From assembly GCF_000026365.1 (NCBI RefSeq), contig NC_012990.1:1050667-1114666 (forward strand): 64,000 nt of DNA, written 5' to 3'. Of the stretch, positions 21,037-29,986 are shown in pieces (position 1 is the stretch's first letter; every line of letters starts with the position of its first letter). Position numbers and translations under genes: made by a program. The stretch comes from Zygosaccharomyces rouxii (Eukaryota; Ascomycota; Saccharomycetes; Saccharomycetales; Saccharomycetaceae). The notes beneath the pieces were generated by a model that had not been told where the DNA came from, ran no database searches, and worked only from the letters and a program-made list of their open reading frames with translations.

Positions 21037-21044
21037 TATATATA
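21037..21044 (-). promoter_or_regulatory. TATA box of HSP26
   Basis: TATATATA lies 32-39 bp upstream of the HSP26 ATG, which is close for yeast. Strong TATA boxes are typical of stress genes. Confidence 0.5.
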
Positions 21045-21190
21045 CTTGGTCAATTCTCTGACGATCTGAACCATCGAATATTGGATGACCATCTCTGTCG
21101 ACCAGCGTATTTATATCCTTGGCATCCCATGCACTGCAGATCCCATTCAATACGACTTACCCTTTAAACGGCGTTGCAAACCGCCCCAGA

Positions 21191-21218
21191 GAAAATTCAA
21201 CGCTTTTCATGAAAATTC
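21191..21218 (-). promoter_or_regulatory. heat-shock element upstream of HSP26
   Basis: TTCATGAAAATTC at 21206-21218 is a perfect three-unit nTTCnnGAAnnTTCn Hsf1 element. A further GAAAATTC pair is at 21191-21198. AGGGG stress-response cores occur nearby at about 21239 and 21435. This agrees with heat and stress induction of HSP26. Confidence 0.7.
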
Positions 21219-21699
21219 CAAGAAAGACATACATGATAAGGGGAACCATGTTTCCCAATACAGGGAGAAAGGCAGGAAGATCCTTACACAGTCGGGGATG
21301 TGCTTTACCACCACTTGGTATTGTAGGGAATGTACTCGAAACTTCCTGTTGTGTTCACTTCCTCCCTTGTATAAGGAGTTGATGCATCATTAGAACGACT
21401 TTCTATAGCTGTGACGTTACAACGAGATGGAAAACAGGGGAGGAGAATGTCTTGGGATTTGCCAAAATGTTCGGGAGATAAGATGGGATTCGATCACACG
21501 CCTCTGCAAATTGCTCCTGAATATGGGTGAAATTAAAATGCCTCCACCACCAGAAAAGGGAAAGAAGTTAGTGGATTGCTTCCTGGCAATAAGGTGTCTC
21601 TAGGTGAAATCAGAAGCACCTAGAATTAAGTCTAGAGTCAAATCATATAAACTTGCCCAGAGAACTTCACTGTCTTCTACATCTCAAAGTAGATCAAGA

Positions 21700-21781
21700 G
21701 ACAATTTGGCCGAGTGGTTAAGGCGAAAGATTAGAAATCTTTTGGGCTCTGCCCGCGCAGGTTCGAATCCTGCAGTTGTCG
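21700..21781 (+). tRNA. tRNA-Ser (anticodon AGA)
   Basis: The 82-nt sequence begins GACAATTTGGCCGAGTGG and ends AGTTGTC plus a discriminator G. The acceptor stem pairs over seven bases with one G-T pair. The anticodon loop TTAGAAA gives AGA. A long variable arm marks a serine tRNA. The T-loop GGTTCGAATCC is the B box. A T-rich Pol III terminator begins at about 21787. There is no intron. Confidence 0.97.
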
Positions 21782-22145
21782 CGATTAATTTTTTTGATCT
21801 TAGATCACATATCTATGCCAAACATGATTAATCTCTCGAATCTCTTACAGCGAACGGCCTTTTCTCGTGGATTTGGCCCAGTATATTATGTAAACTAAGG
21901 ATAAACTAATAAATTTGGTACTACTGACAAAACTACCCATGTACCTCTGTGCTCTGCTGAAAAGTATCTTGCAGAAAGACTATCAGTCTTAAATCACTAG
22001 AGGGCCTAAACCAGTATCATCACGATAAATTGCTTGGGCAGCCCAATTCCTTTGATACTGATAAAAATTCGAAGATTAAATACAAAGGGTTGGAAGAATT
22101 TGTTTTTTATACCGCGGTTCAAATTTTGGTACAAATGGAAGGGGA
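21782..22145. other. intergenic, no gene seen
   Basis: After the Pol III terminator no open frame of quality or known element is visible up to the PHR1 stop. Confidence 0.5.
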
Positions 22146-23894
22146 TCATTTTTCCTGATATAGACCTTGGCTATATGTATCAAGTGCTCTTTGTCTACTT
22201 CCCTTTAGATCAACAATGGCCTCTGGATAACTTTTGGCCTTTTGGACTAAACTATGAACATTGTGAGCATCTTTTAATTCAGGAACCCACCTCTTGATGA
22301 ATTCACCATCGGGGTCAAATGCTTGACTTTGTCGCTCCATATTAAATACTCTGAAATATGGTTGTGCATCCACTCCTGTACTGGATAGAAAGCCCCAGCC
22401 TCCTACATTCGAGGCAAGATCACAGTCAATTAGTCGATTGCGGAACCAACGCTCTCCCCATCTCCAGTCTATCAAAAGATTCTTGCTAAGAAAAGAGGCA
22501 GTGATCATCCTTGCTCTATTATTGATGTAGCCTTCTAGAAGCAATTTGCGCATAATAGCATCAATAACGGGAACACCTGTTTTACCGTAACACCATTTTT
22601 CAAAATTTGGTTCTTCATTGATCCATTTCATGTTTTCTGAAGCTAAATTGAATGGAAGATCCATTGACAAATAAGGCCAAAAACTCATAGTGTGCTTGTA
22701 AAAATCTCTCCATGCGACTTCTCTGATGAATTCTTCCATCGGGATCATATCTTTGGGACTTTTACCCACCAATTTATCACCTGGTACAAGATGGAATGCT
22801 TCGTTGACCACAGTTCTAGCACTTATAACTCCCACAGAAAGGTACGCACTCATGTGAGAAGAAGATTCATGGATGAGAATGTCTTTTTCCGGATACTTGT
22901 CGATACCATCTTCTAAATATTTCCTCAGCCTAGAAATTGCAGCTTCTTCAGAAGCTTCAGCGACATTGCCTTGAGCGGTGAATTCGGCGGGTAATTGGAA
23001 ATCAAGATCAGGCAGAAAGGCCTTTTCGTTGTATTGAATTTTTTTCACCTGCGAAGTTGCTACTAAGCTATCATTAGGCTTTTTATCCATCAGATGTGCA
23101 CACCATTTTTTGTACCAGGGGGAGAAAACCGAATATTGAATATTTTGTTGAGTTTTAAAGATGCAAGGTTCTACAATGCAAGTATCATGGAAAACGTTAA
23201 ATTGAAACCTTTCATCAGTAGTACCAAATATCTTAATGTCTCTGTACAACTCATCTGTCGGGTACTCTGCATTAGCGGTAAGGAAAAGAGGTTTGCCTTT
23301 GGATAATCGAAGGCATTGGTCTTTGAACCAGTGGGCAAAAGTCGTAGAATTAGAAAGTGTAGGTTCCTCAGGATTGAATTCAATGACGTATAGGGGGATC
23401 GATAATTCTAATAAAGCCTTGTGTAGCGATTTAAGTGCATTGTACAAGAAGGTGAGTCTAAAATTGCTGTCAAGATGGGCTATCCAGTCGTGTTTATTGA
23501 TGGTAAATACAGAAACCAATTGGGATTTATCGGTTTGTTGTTTTTCAATGGCTTTGCATAAAGCAGTATTGTCAGAGATCCTTAAATCTTCTCTAAACCA
23601 ATGTATGACCGTTTTAGCCTCAACATCGGCCTTTTGACTTTTCATCAAATCCTGTAATAAATCAAAGGGTTTCCTCCTTTTACCGTCATCAAATTTTTGT
23701 GCTTCTTGCTCAGTAATTGGGTTGCGGTAGTAGGTGGAATCCGGTGAAATGTACCTGCGTGAATCATAGAACTGTTTTTTATTCTGAGACTGTTCTTCAC
23801 CAGAATAATCTCTCTTTCCCATCTTGAAAATCAATCGTCTTGTTACAGTATGAGAAACTGACTTGAGAAATGTTACGTTGCTTAATTTCACCAT
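22146..23894 (-). CDS. PHR1: deoxyribodipyrimidine photolyase Phr1
   Basis: The 582-residue product (565 in S. cerevisiae) has the photolyase antenna domain from VIHWFREDLRISDN (about residue 95). The FAD-binding C-terminal domain includes EVAWRDFYKHTM, MRKLLLEGYINNRARMI, SFLSKNLLIDWRWGERWF and NVGGWGFLSSTGVDAQPYFR. It repairs UV-induced cyclobutane pyrimidine dimers using blue light. The first 25 residues are basic with no acidic residue and resemble a mitochondrial presequence. A second ATG (codon 25, position 23822) starts a basic stretch that could direct nuclear import. In S. cerevisiae PHR1 is the terminal gene of a chromosome arm (YOR386W), consistent with entry into a subtelomere here. 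Confidence 0.95.
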   Translation of the reverse strand: MVKLSNVTFLKSVSHTVTRRLIFKMGKRDYSGEEQSQNKKQFYDSRRYISPDSTYYRNPITEQEAQKFDDGKRRKPFDLLQDLMKSQKADVEAKTVIHWFREDLRISDNTALCKAIEKQQTDKSQLVSVFTINKHDWIAHLDSNFRLTFLYNALKSLHKALLELSIPLYVIEFNPEEPTLSNSTTFAHWFKDQCLRLSKGKPLFLTANAEYPTDELYRDIKIFGTTDERFQFNVFHDTCIVEPCIFKTQQNIQYSVFSPWYKKWCAHLMDKKPNDSLVATSQVKKIQYNEKAFLPDLDFQLPAEFTAQGNVAEASEEAAISRLRKYLEDGIDKYPEKDILIHESSSHMSAYLSVGVISARTVVNEAFHLVPGDKLVGKSPKDMIPMEEFIREVAWRDFYKHTMSFWPYLSMDLPFNLASENMKWINEEPNFEKWCYGKTGVPVIDAIMRKLLLEGYINNRARMITASFLSKNLLIDWRWGERWFRNRLIDCDLASNVGGWGFLSSTGVDAQPYFRVFNMERQSQAFDPDGEFIKRWVPELKDAHNVHSLVQKAKSYPEAIVDLKGSRQRALDTYSQGLYQEK

Positions 23895-24444
23895 CTTTTA
23901 TGTCTAAAAAGCTGACGATGGTAATTCTATTAGCCCCTTGCTCTGCGGAAAGTTATATCATTACGTCAGAGGAGGAATAAAAGGTACTTGGTTTTTTTTA
24001 CCCTCGCAATCGATAGGATTGATTACGAATCCAAGATGATAATTCCAGACTACTGTACAATGCCTTAGCAATTTTAATGTTATTTTTTGGAAATATGATT
24101 GTCATTTATTAACTCTCGATCAGTCCGACTGTCTGTCTACCTTCGATATTTATTTTTTTTTTTTTGTTTTTGCTTCAGCCGTTCCTCTATTGAAAACTCC
24201 GGAAATGCTAATTAACTAAATAATCACATATATAATCGAGAGGAAAAACTATGAAAGCCTCATCTTAAGAGGCTCTACCAATGACTGATACCTACTAGTA
24301 CCCCGAACAGTTTTAGATTGCGAAATATGATAGCATAAAATTAACGTGGATGGCATGGATTCAAAGAACTGATGAATTTCAGAAATCACTGACCGCTGAA
24401 CGATTGGCATCAAACAAAAGTAAATGAAAACGAAACTACTTAGA
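23895..24444. other. PHR1 upstream region with a poly-T tract
   Basis: No gene is seen. The region contains an ATTACGTCAG element (about 23961-23970) upstream of PHR1 and a run of about 14 T at 24152-24165. Such tracts often exclude nucleosomes. Confidence 0.4.
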
Positions 24445-24900
24445 CTAGGCGAACACACCCCAATCGCCTTCTGTCCAAATCATTTTGGCTTTGAAATGCT
24501 TAACTTTCCACACCTCTTTGTCCTTGACAACGTCAACAAAGTAAAGGGCTCCACTCAAGAGACGAGTGGTATCAGGTTTGTTTCCTTCCCCCGGACGGTA
24601 GTGTTGTGCCATTGCTGACGCCGTAACAGATGCAGTTCCATTTGCTAGGCCTTCCAAATTCACGCGAATATTACTTAAGTGATGAGTAGTATCCAGTTTG
24701 GAGACTTTATCGAAACTTCCGGCCTGTATTTCCGGTAATCCCTTCATCACATTTCCCATCAAGTCAAAGGTAGCATCCGGTATAAGTGCAGATTCAAATA
24801 ACGTAACGTCGGCAGTGTCCAAGCCTAATACACAGCGGTAAAGGGCGTCCTCGATGGCTTCGCGGTCGTTGAGATATGATAAGGTTGTAGGGAAAGACAT
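24445..24900 (-). CDS. SnoaL-like (NTF2-fold) protein of unknown function
   Basis: From the ATG at 24900 the product has 151 residues: MSFPTTLSYLNDREAIEDAL, DATFDLMG, a HHLSNIRVNLEG segment, MAQHYRPGEGN and a final WKVKHFKAKMIWTEGDW. This is the pattern of small SnoaL-like proteins with a cone-shaped NTF2 fold, a group that includes polyketide cyclases and dehydratases but also many proteins of unknown role in fungi. An in-frame ATG at 24972 would add 24 residues. However, the TATA-like ATATATA at 24986-24992 is only about 14 bp from it and 86 bp from 24900, so the shorter form is preferred. The enzymatic function is not known. Confidence 0.75.
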   Translation of the reverse strand: MSFPTTLSYLNDREAIEDALYRCVLGLDTADVTLFESALIPDATFDLMGNVMKGLPEIQAGSFDKVSKLDTTHHLSNIRVNLEGLANGTASVTASAMAQHYRPGEGNKPDTTRLLSGALYFVDVVKDKEVWKVKHFKAKMIWTEGDWGVFA

Positions 24901-26254
24901 TGTATCTATAATGCACTTGGTGAGGTGGAATTTCGAATGAAAATGGGATAGGACTAGCTGCAGAAGCTGCATTCTACTCTGCCACTATATATGATAATTT
25001 AGTGAGTTAGAGCAACTCCGTCTAAGAAGCGATGAGGCAACAACAGAACGGAAATAACAAGGTTATGCCTGTGCTTATCAACGGATGTGTTCGCCATCCA
25101 ATGGAAATGATACCGTAACGATTACTTTGTAGTGCAAATAAATCAAACTGAGGAATAAGTTAAAGATACGCATAACTAGGAATCCCATTGTGCACACGCT
25201 AATAGAGACACTTGTTCTTAGAACAAATCCTAATACCACTTACTGTGTGTTGTAGCTAGATTAATTGCCAAGTGAACTGGTAATTGGATACAACAGAAAC
25301 GGTAACAGAGAATCATTTATCGGAATATATACCGCGGAATTTCTCGAGGTATTATCATAGAACGGCGATTCAAGTTCAACATAGCAGGATAAGTACATTC
25401 AATATGGCTTATCAATAATGGTTCATAGAATATCTCTTGGTACCGAGGACTGGATTAGACCTGCTAACTGATGTGCACCGGTAGACTTGAACATCGATTC
25501 GTTTCATAAACAAGTGAAAGTGGAACGGATGAATATTATAAGACAGTCAACATGGAAAATGAAACTCCTTTATAGAATTACAGTAGGGTTTTTTGCCAAT
25601 GCGTCTTTGTGAGCCCTTTGGTAGGGAAAGTATTTATCATATGTTTCGATATACACAATGGGACAATAGCTGATACCATATTGAAAATTTACTCATTCGC
25701 AATAAGGATGCAATAGCAAAAGCGACTCAAGGAACCGCGACTCATGAATAAGTAAATATCGGAGAATTTGGAACAGTCTTAAGCGTATTTACAATACACG
25801 CCGGTATGAATAGAAAGGTAAGTGAATGTACGTGTGATATCCATTAAACCGGAACTACAAATCAACCGGAAGAGAGAAATGCTTCGATAACAGCTTCGAA
25901 AACAGATAGTATTGTGGTGAGTAGGGGACATCTAACAATTCTATCTTGTCCTTCAAACTTCTATTGATAATTGCTCCTGGCTCAAAAATCCGTACATCAC
26001 CCGGCAAGGAGAAAGGAAACTTCTAAATATGCAAAGAATATTCGTTGGTGCCTGCTGTGCCTTCTACCCCACAAAGATCGCCTTGAAGGGTACCTAAAAA
26101 AATAAGTCCGATTGTGCCAAACTACAGAAATAGAAACTATGTGGAGCAAGGATCAAAGTTGTGTTTTTGCTAAGGTATAAATGTTCGCAGGGGAGCAAGG
26201 ATAAAGTTATCTATTGGGAGTGAAGCAATGTAACATAAGTTGACATTCTTTCAA
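24901..26254. other. 1.35-kb intergenic region upstream of the GRE2-like gene
   Basis: No convincing gene was found on either strand. The stretch is rich in short T/A runs. It contains a near-PDRE (ACCGCGGAA near 25332) and an AGGGG stress core near 26192. No centromere elements (CDEI plus CDEIII) were found. Confidence 0.4.
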
Positions 26255-27268
26255 ATGACAGTTCTTGTTACTGGTGCTGCCGGGTTCATTGCTAAACATG
26301 TTATTCATGACCTTTTGAGAGAAGATTATAAAGTGCTAGGAACAGTTAGATCCGAAACTGAAGGGGCTCTTCTTCTACGACAGTTTGATAATTCTAATTT
26401 ATGCTTTGAAGTGGTTCCAGAAATCGCAGACCCTGAAGTGGTAGAAGAATTATTTGTAAAACATGGGGAAGATATTGATGTTATAATACACCTTGCATCC
26501 CCGTCTATACATTGCAGTTATGATTACGAAACGACAATGATGAAACCAATAATTGAAGGGACCAAAAATATATTGAATAGTTGCTCTAAATATAAAGTTC
26601 AAAGGGTAGTTATCGCTTCTTCTGCGATGAGCATGATAGACTTCTGTACAATATACGATGATGGGTTAGTTTTCACTGAAGAGGACTGGAACCCAGTTAC
26701 TAGAAATAATTATGGTAACATTCCTACAGTAGCCTATGCGACTGCGAAAAAATTTGCTGAGTTAGAAGCTTGGAAATTTGTTAAGAATAACAAAGTAAGC
26801 TTTGAATTATCTATTGTGTGCCCCACTTATGTGTTTGGACCACGGCTGTTCGATGGAGACGTTGATGATCTTTTAAACTTGGCAAACAAACCAATTGATG
26901 ATATAATTCATTCGGTTGCAGGGGACCCGTTAGAACCATATTTACATTCTGAATTCGTTGATGTTCGTGATGTCGCCAGAGCTCATATATTAGCATTCCA
27001 ACGAGATGCCGCTAAGGGTAAGAGGTTGGCCGTAAGTGCAGGTAAATTTAACTCTCAAGAAATTGTTGACATTTTAAATTATACTTTCCCACAGTTGAAA
27101 GGTAACATTACTCAAGGATTGAAATCAGGCGTAGCCGATGAAACCCTAGGAGCATGCATAGGTACTGTGAAAACAAATGAAATTTTAGGTATTAACTACA
27201 GAACTTTGGAAGAGACCACTTATGATTTAACAAAACAGATCTTGAGAGTAGAGGGAAAACTGGAGTAG
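26255..27268 (+). CDS. NADPH-dependent carbonyl reductase of the GRE2 family
   Basis: The 337-residue extended short-chain dehydrogenase has the N-terminal nucleotide motif TGAAGFIA (G7, G10, A13) and the catalytic S123, Y161 and K165 (YATAKKFAEL). SIVCPTYVFGP and EFVDVRDVARAH follow, and all are typical of S. cerevisiae Gre2, Ari1, YGL039W and YDR541C. Members reduce methylglyoxal, isovaleraldehyde and other aldehydes or ketones with NADPH in the cytosol. Which paralog it corresponds to cannot be decided by eye. The open frame extends five codons upstream from a TTG; the ATG at 26255 is taken as start. It is the last intact core-type gene before the decayed region. Confidence 0.9.
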   Translation: MTVLVTGAAGFIAKHVIHDLLREDYKVLGTVRSETEGALLLRQFDNSNLCFEVVPEIADPEVVEELFVKHGEDIDVIIHLASPSIHCSYDYETTMMKPIIEGTKNILNSCSKYKVQRVVIASSAMSMIDFCTIYDDGLVFTEEDWNPVTRNNYGNIPTVAYATAKKFAELEAWKFVKNNKVSFELSIVCPTYVFGPRLFDGDVDDLLNLANKPIDDIIHSVAGDPLEPYLHSEFVDVRDVARAHILAFQRDAAKGKRLAVSAGKFNSQEIVDILNYTFPQLKGNITQGLKSGVADETLGACIGTVKTNEILGINYRTLEETTYDLTKQILRVEGKLE

Positions 27269-27529
27269 GATTTAATACTCCTTTTAGGTAGTATTATGTA
27301 GGTGTAAAATATTATTGACCTTTGAGGTATGTAGAACAGGAGCTATCTAAAAACAGTAGTCTTAGTATACATGATTACCGTGAAACATTTTCAGATCAAG
27401 CAATTTCTTAATTGCACTACTTTTTGGTTTAATGTTAAAAGCATTCTTCCTACCTTGAATAGGCTTAGAAATATGCCATTATATTAATCCACAGAATTTA
27501 TCAGTCTTACCAACGATGCCCTTGAGTTC

Positions 27530-28440
27530 CATAAAAACAACTTTCTTTGAACCTGAAGCTAGAGGCTCGAATTCAGTTTTGTAGAAATTTAAACATTCCT
27601 TTTCCGTAAGAGAAGTTCTCTTGCGGTCTCTTCCACATTCCTTCACTGTGCAAGTACTGGTTCATGTATTGAGCAACTTGGTCCCATTTTTTCAAGTTTC
27701 TACCTGGTACGAAGTACATTATAATTGCTAGGGATTTCGCTCTCTGGTAACATCCAACAAACCGTATTTCAACTTGTATTGGCCCTTATAGGTGAAGTGC
27801 ATGATTAAAATGGGATAAATAACCGAGAGAGCCTTCATAACGTAGTTTTTGTTTTTGCAGAATATACTGAGAAAGACAAAGGACAAAGAACATGTAAGTG
27901 AAGAACCCTTTATAGAATCTTTTTCAATGATCATCGCCAAGTAAGAGCACAAGTGAGGGCTCCTTCTGTAGAAAATATTTAGAGAAAATATACTGCCTGT
28001 CGATAGCATTTAGTGGCTTCATGAACTACACCAGGAGCATGTCATCACAACGTGTTTCCTTAAGGCAGCCTGACACTCCTGCCCTCGAAAAAGAACTGAA
28101 AAGTTCCCCAATAACCTTGTTCGCAAAGAGCTTTGTTCATCTTGCATGCCAATTCGTCCCATTTTGTACCGTCGATGCCAGCATCTACTGCTAGGAAAAG
28201 GGAACTAAACAGATCCCTAGTACTATACAGCACACTGCTTCTCTTACAAAAAAACCAGATTGACTGGAAATGAAGCGAGACAGCCACAGATTTCATAGGG
28301 AAGATAGAATAGGCCACGAAGAAATCAGAGAGATGTTCTGAAAAGTTGATTAGAACAATCAAGCTAATAATCCCCAAAAGTGTTGCAAACACTGGAATGA
28401 AGTGATGGAAGACCTGTTGAGAGGCACATGTAAACCGATT
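27530..28440 (-). pseudogene. decayed COS/DUP-like membrane protein gene
   Basis: Reading the minus strand, the pieces of a COS-type protein follow in order. First come hydrophobic segments (about 28280-28392). A first DUP motif TKWDELACKMNKALCEQGYW then FFFEG follows (about 28070-28160). After a further hydrophobic block (27728-28009), a second DUP motif KWDQVAQYMNQYL is found at about 27660-27705, with ECLNFYKTEFEPL in a different phase at about 27570-27620. Several stops and frameshifts break it. It is the most diverged of the COS-like copies in this window and about 15 kb from the others. Confidence 0.65.
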
Positions 28441-29986
28441 TCCGAATATGTGTATTGGCGAGGTATATTCTTCAGCTTCTTATGAGCCAGTTTTCCATTT
28501 TCAACTTGGCTGATGTGAAGTTAAGTTGAAATGGGAGGGATTCGATGGGGGTAGTACGTTTCAGCCCTTGATGAATTATCACGAGATACGTAACGCGTTA
28601 CTCTTATCTTATCTTATCTTATCTTATCCGATGACAGAAGGAAGCGGTTTCTATGCATTCAGATAGTGTTCCATGAGAAGCATTTAATCCAGAAGTAGAG
28701 CAATAGCGTAGATTTTACAATTATAACAATTGACATGGAAGTAAGAGGTACCGTTAACAACGGGTAAAACAACGGCACCCCAGAAATATGGAAATTTTTA
28801 CGCTGCTTTACAAGTGTTAGAAGGAGTGGCTTGACAAATTCAAATTAGCATATTTAAGATAAAAGACAAAAACTCGAATAATTTTTGTTAATTTCTCTTG
28901 AAGCGCTGTTGGCAACAGAGGTCCTCGATAAAGAAATCCCCCCTCCTCAAGTTTCGTGATACCGCAAAACACTTAGGTATAGGATTCTCTGATTTGGTTT
29001 CAATTATGATTTTGCTGTGACCATTTTTACGTATTAAATTTTCTCCAAGATTTGATTGTGAATGTCCAAAAGTACGAAGATTGCATTTTGGTTTTTGGAG
29101 CCACTAATTCATTATCCACCAGTAAAAGACAAGTGTTCAACTCGTGTTAACTGTACTCCTAATTGCTGCGAAAAATTAAATCTACACAATACGCTTTCGT
29201 TCCTGTCAACCTCTCATGTGCGTCTTCGAACTTTACATAGTTCAAAAGAACGCTCAAATTGGAAGCATCTGCTTCAATCGTATCAGCCAACCCAGGTTCT
29301 TAAAGTTCGTATTGGCCCCAAGTTTTACCCTGATTCAAAGAAAAGAAGATTTTGGTTGTACAGAAACCATTAAAGCCCTCTTGCTGTTGAGGTACAGCGA
29401 CAATTATATTTCCAGCATTCGCAAAGATAGCAGAAAGAAAACAGAGAAGAAGTGCATTGTATGAGTAGTGTTCTGGAGAGGGTTAAATTCGATGCTCAGT
29501 TGTGCTTCACAAGGGCCCACTTTTATATCAAATGGAACAACCACTTTTAATTCAAAAGCCCTGAATCTTCTGAAAGTGTTTAAGTCTTTGAAGATCTGCA
29601 TGTATAACGTATGATACCATTTGCTCCTAACATGGAAGTGATGTAAATGAAAACAGGGGAGGTTTGGCGGCAAATTGGATAGTAGGAATATCAAAATACA
29701 CCCTTTGCAATTTTGCAAGCTTATGAAATTTAGATTGCTTCTCTATTGGAATGCTATAATAGTAGTTCCCTGAAACCTGGATTTTACTTCTTAAAGTTAT
29801 CTTGGAAGCGTACTACAAATTCTCTGATGAAAGTTTGATGAGAAAGTTCCTCTGAAGAAACAATTTTTCTAAGTTCCAGGGTCATAAAAATCCATGAGAG
29901 TTGCGAAGGTTAGTAGAAAATACCTTTTTCATGAAGGAGGAAACAAGAAACGATTCCATTGATATTGGCCAGTAAGTAGGGGCCTT
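28441..29986. other. gene-poor region with a tandem GATAAG array
   Basis: No intact gene is seen. The plus strand at about 29062-29460 keeps coding-like stretches in alternating frames that I cannot identify. A pentanucleotide array is listed separately at 28603. Decayed subtelomeric DNA is the simplest reading. Confidence 0.4.
28603..28628. repeat. five tandem CTTAT units (GATAAG on the other strand)
   Basis: CTTAT is repeated five times head to tail and ends in CTTATCC. On the minus strand this reads as overlapping GATAAG, the binding core of yeast GATA factors (Gln3, Gat1). It is either a small microsatellite or a relic of nitrogen-regulated promoter DNA. The nearest coding sequence is the decayed COS-like gene at 28440. 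Confidence 0.8.

Noticed and set aside
24901..26254. Centromere in the long gene-free interval
   Set aside because: No CDEI (RTCACRTG) with an AT-rich CDEII and a CDEIII (TCCGAA core) at the required spacing was found.
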